From NCBI GenBank assembly GCA_024226555.1, contig JAAELO010000296.1, positions 1-34,131 of the forward strand: a stretch of DNA of 34,131 nucleotides, in the 5' to 3' direction. Position 1 is the stretch's first letter, and the number at the start of each line of letters is the position of its first letter. The position numbers and the translations under genes are program-made. Of the stretch, positions 34,037 to 34,131 are shown piece after piece. The notes below the pieces were generated by a model. The model was not told where the DNA came from and searched no databases. It was given only the letters and a program-made list of their open reading frames with translations. The stretch comes from Desulfobacterales bacterium. Its GTDB lineage: Bacteria; Desulfobacterota; Desulfobacteria; Desulfobacterales; JAAELO01.

Positions 34037-34050
34037 AGGGAACCTCTAAT
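34037..34050. mobile_element. Solo MITE terminal repeat
   Basis: AGGGAACCTCTAAT, 10 bp after the TetR stop, matches the family end. AGGGAACC occurs again at 34117. No complementary right end is present before the window edge. Confidence 0.5.
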
Positions 34051-34063
34051 TAAAAACAAAAAA

Positions 34064-34092
34064 AAGCTGAATTAAAACAATTCAGCTTTTTT
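34064..34092 (+). terminator. Rho-independent terminator of the TetR gene
   Basis: AAGCTGAATT and AATTCAGCTT pair perfectly around AAAAC, flanked by A-runs and T-runs. The A/T symmetry allows action on both strands. Confidence 0.85.
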
Positions 34093-34131
34093 ACTCTGAT
34101 TTCTAATTTTAAACTTTAGGGAACCAGATCG

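Noticed and set aside
1-34131. CRISPR array, prophage, toxin-antitoxin or defence system
   Set aside because: The repeats are dispersed inverted-end elements, not regularly spaced direct repeats. No Cas, phage structural or toxin genes are recognisable.

Overview
The window is 34 kb of a low-GC (roughly one third G+C by eye) Gram-negative bacterial chromosome. Sigma-54 control with an AAA+ activator, heterotetrameric glycyl-tRNA synthetase (glyQ/glyS), a lipase with its membrane foldase, orphan family-3 solute-binding proteins and an acetyl-CoA hydrolase fused to a GNAT domain together suggest a marine or sediment Desulfobacterota (Desulfobacterales-like) organism. This is inferred from gene content; there is no rRNA or other decisive marker.

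Layout. 1-3.9 kb: a sigma-54 activator gene (minus) diverges from a CoA-transferase gene (plus), with an inverted-repeat activator site and a near-perfect -24/-12 promoter between them. 4.0-4.6 kb: hotdog thioesterase. 5.6-7.6 kb: secreted lipase followed by its Lif-type foldase, separated by a hairpin. 8.4-10.4 kb: secreted M28 aminopeptidase with PKD and GEVED domains. 10.6-17.5 kb: an accessory stretch with three orphan solute-binding protein genes (two frameshifted), a divergent HxlR regulator/VOC pair, a GIY-YIG-like orphan, about 1 kb of structured DNA without a clear gene, a GNAT gene and a nitroreductase. 17.8-26 kb: housekeeping genes, namely a Ski2-like helicase, glyQ-glyS-small ORF-nucleosidase in one operon, and pyruvate kinase on the other strand. 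26.3-34.1 kb: a single-domain response regulator, an AI-2E-type membrane protein, a cNMP-domain protein, topoisomerase III, the CoA hydrolase-GNAT fusion and a divergent TetR regulator.

The most striking feature is a dispersed family of short inverted-terminal-repeat elements (MITE-like; ends AGGGAAYCTCTAATAA and its complement). I count about 13 full, shortened or relic copies, all between genes. Three are exactly 131 bp and a fourth is consistent with that length. They sit between glyQ and glyS, in the 5' leader of the sigma-54-driven CoA-transferase, at convergent gene ends, and next to the decaying solute-binding genes. No transposase is encoded here, so mobilisation would have to come from elsewhere.

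As a whole the region pairs carbon/acyl-CoA turnover (two CoA-transferase-family genes, thioesterase, lipase, pyruvate kinase) with secreted degradative enzymes. I found no CRISPR array, tRNA, rRNA, phage module or recognisable defence island.
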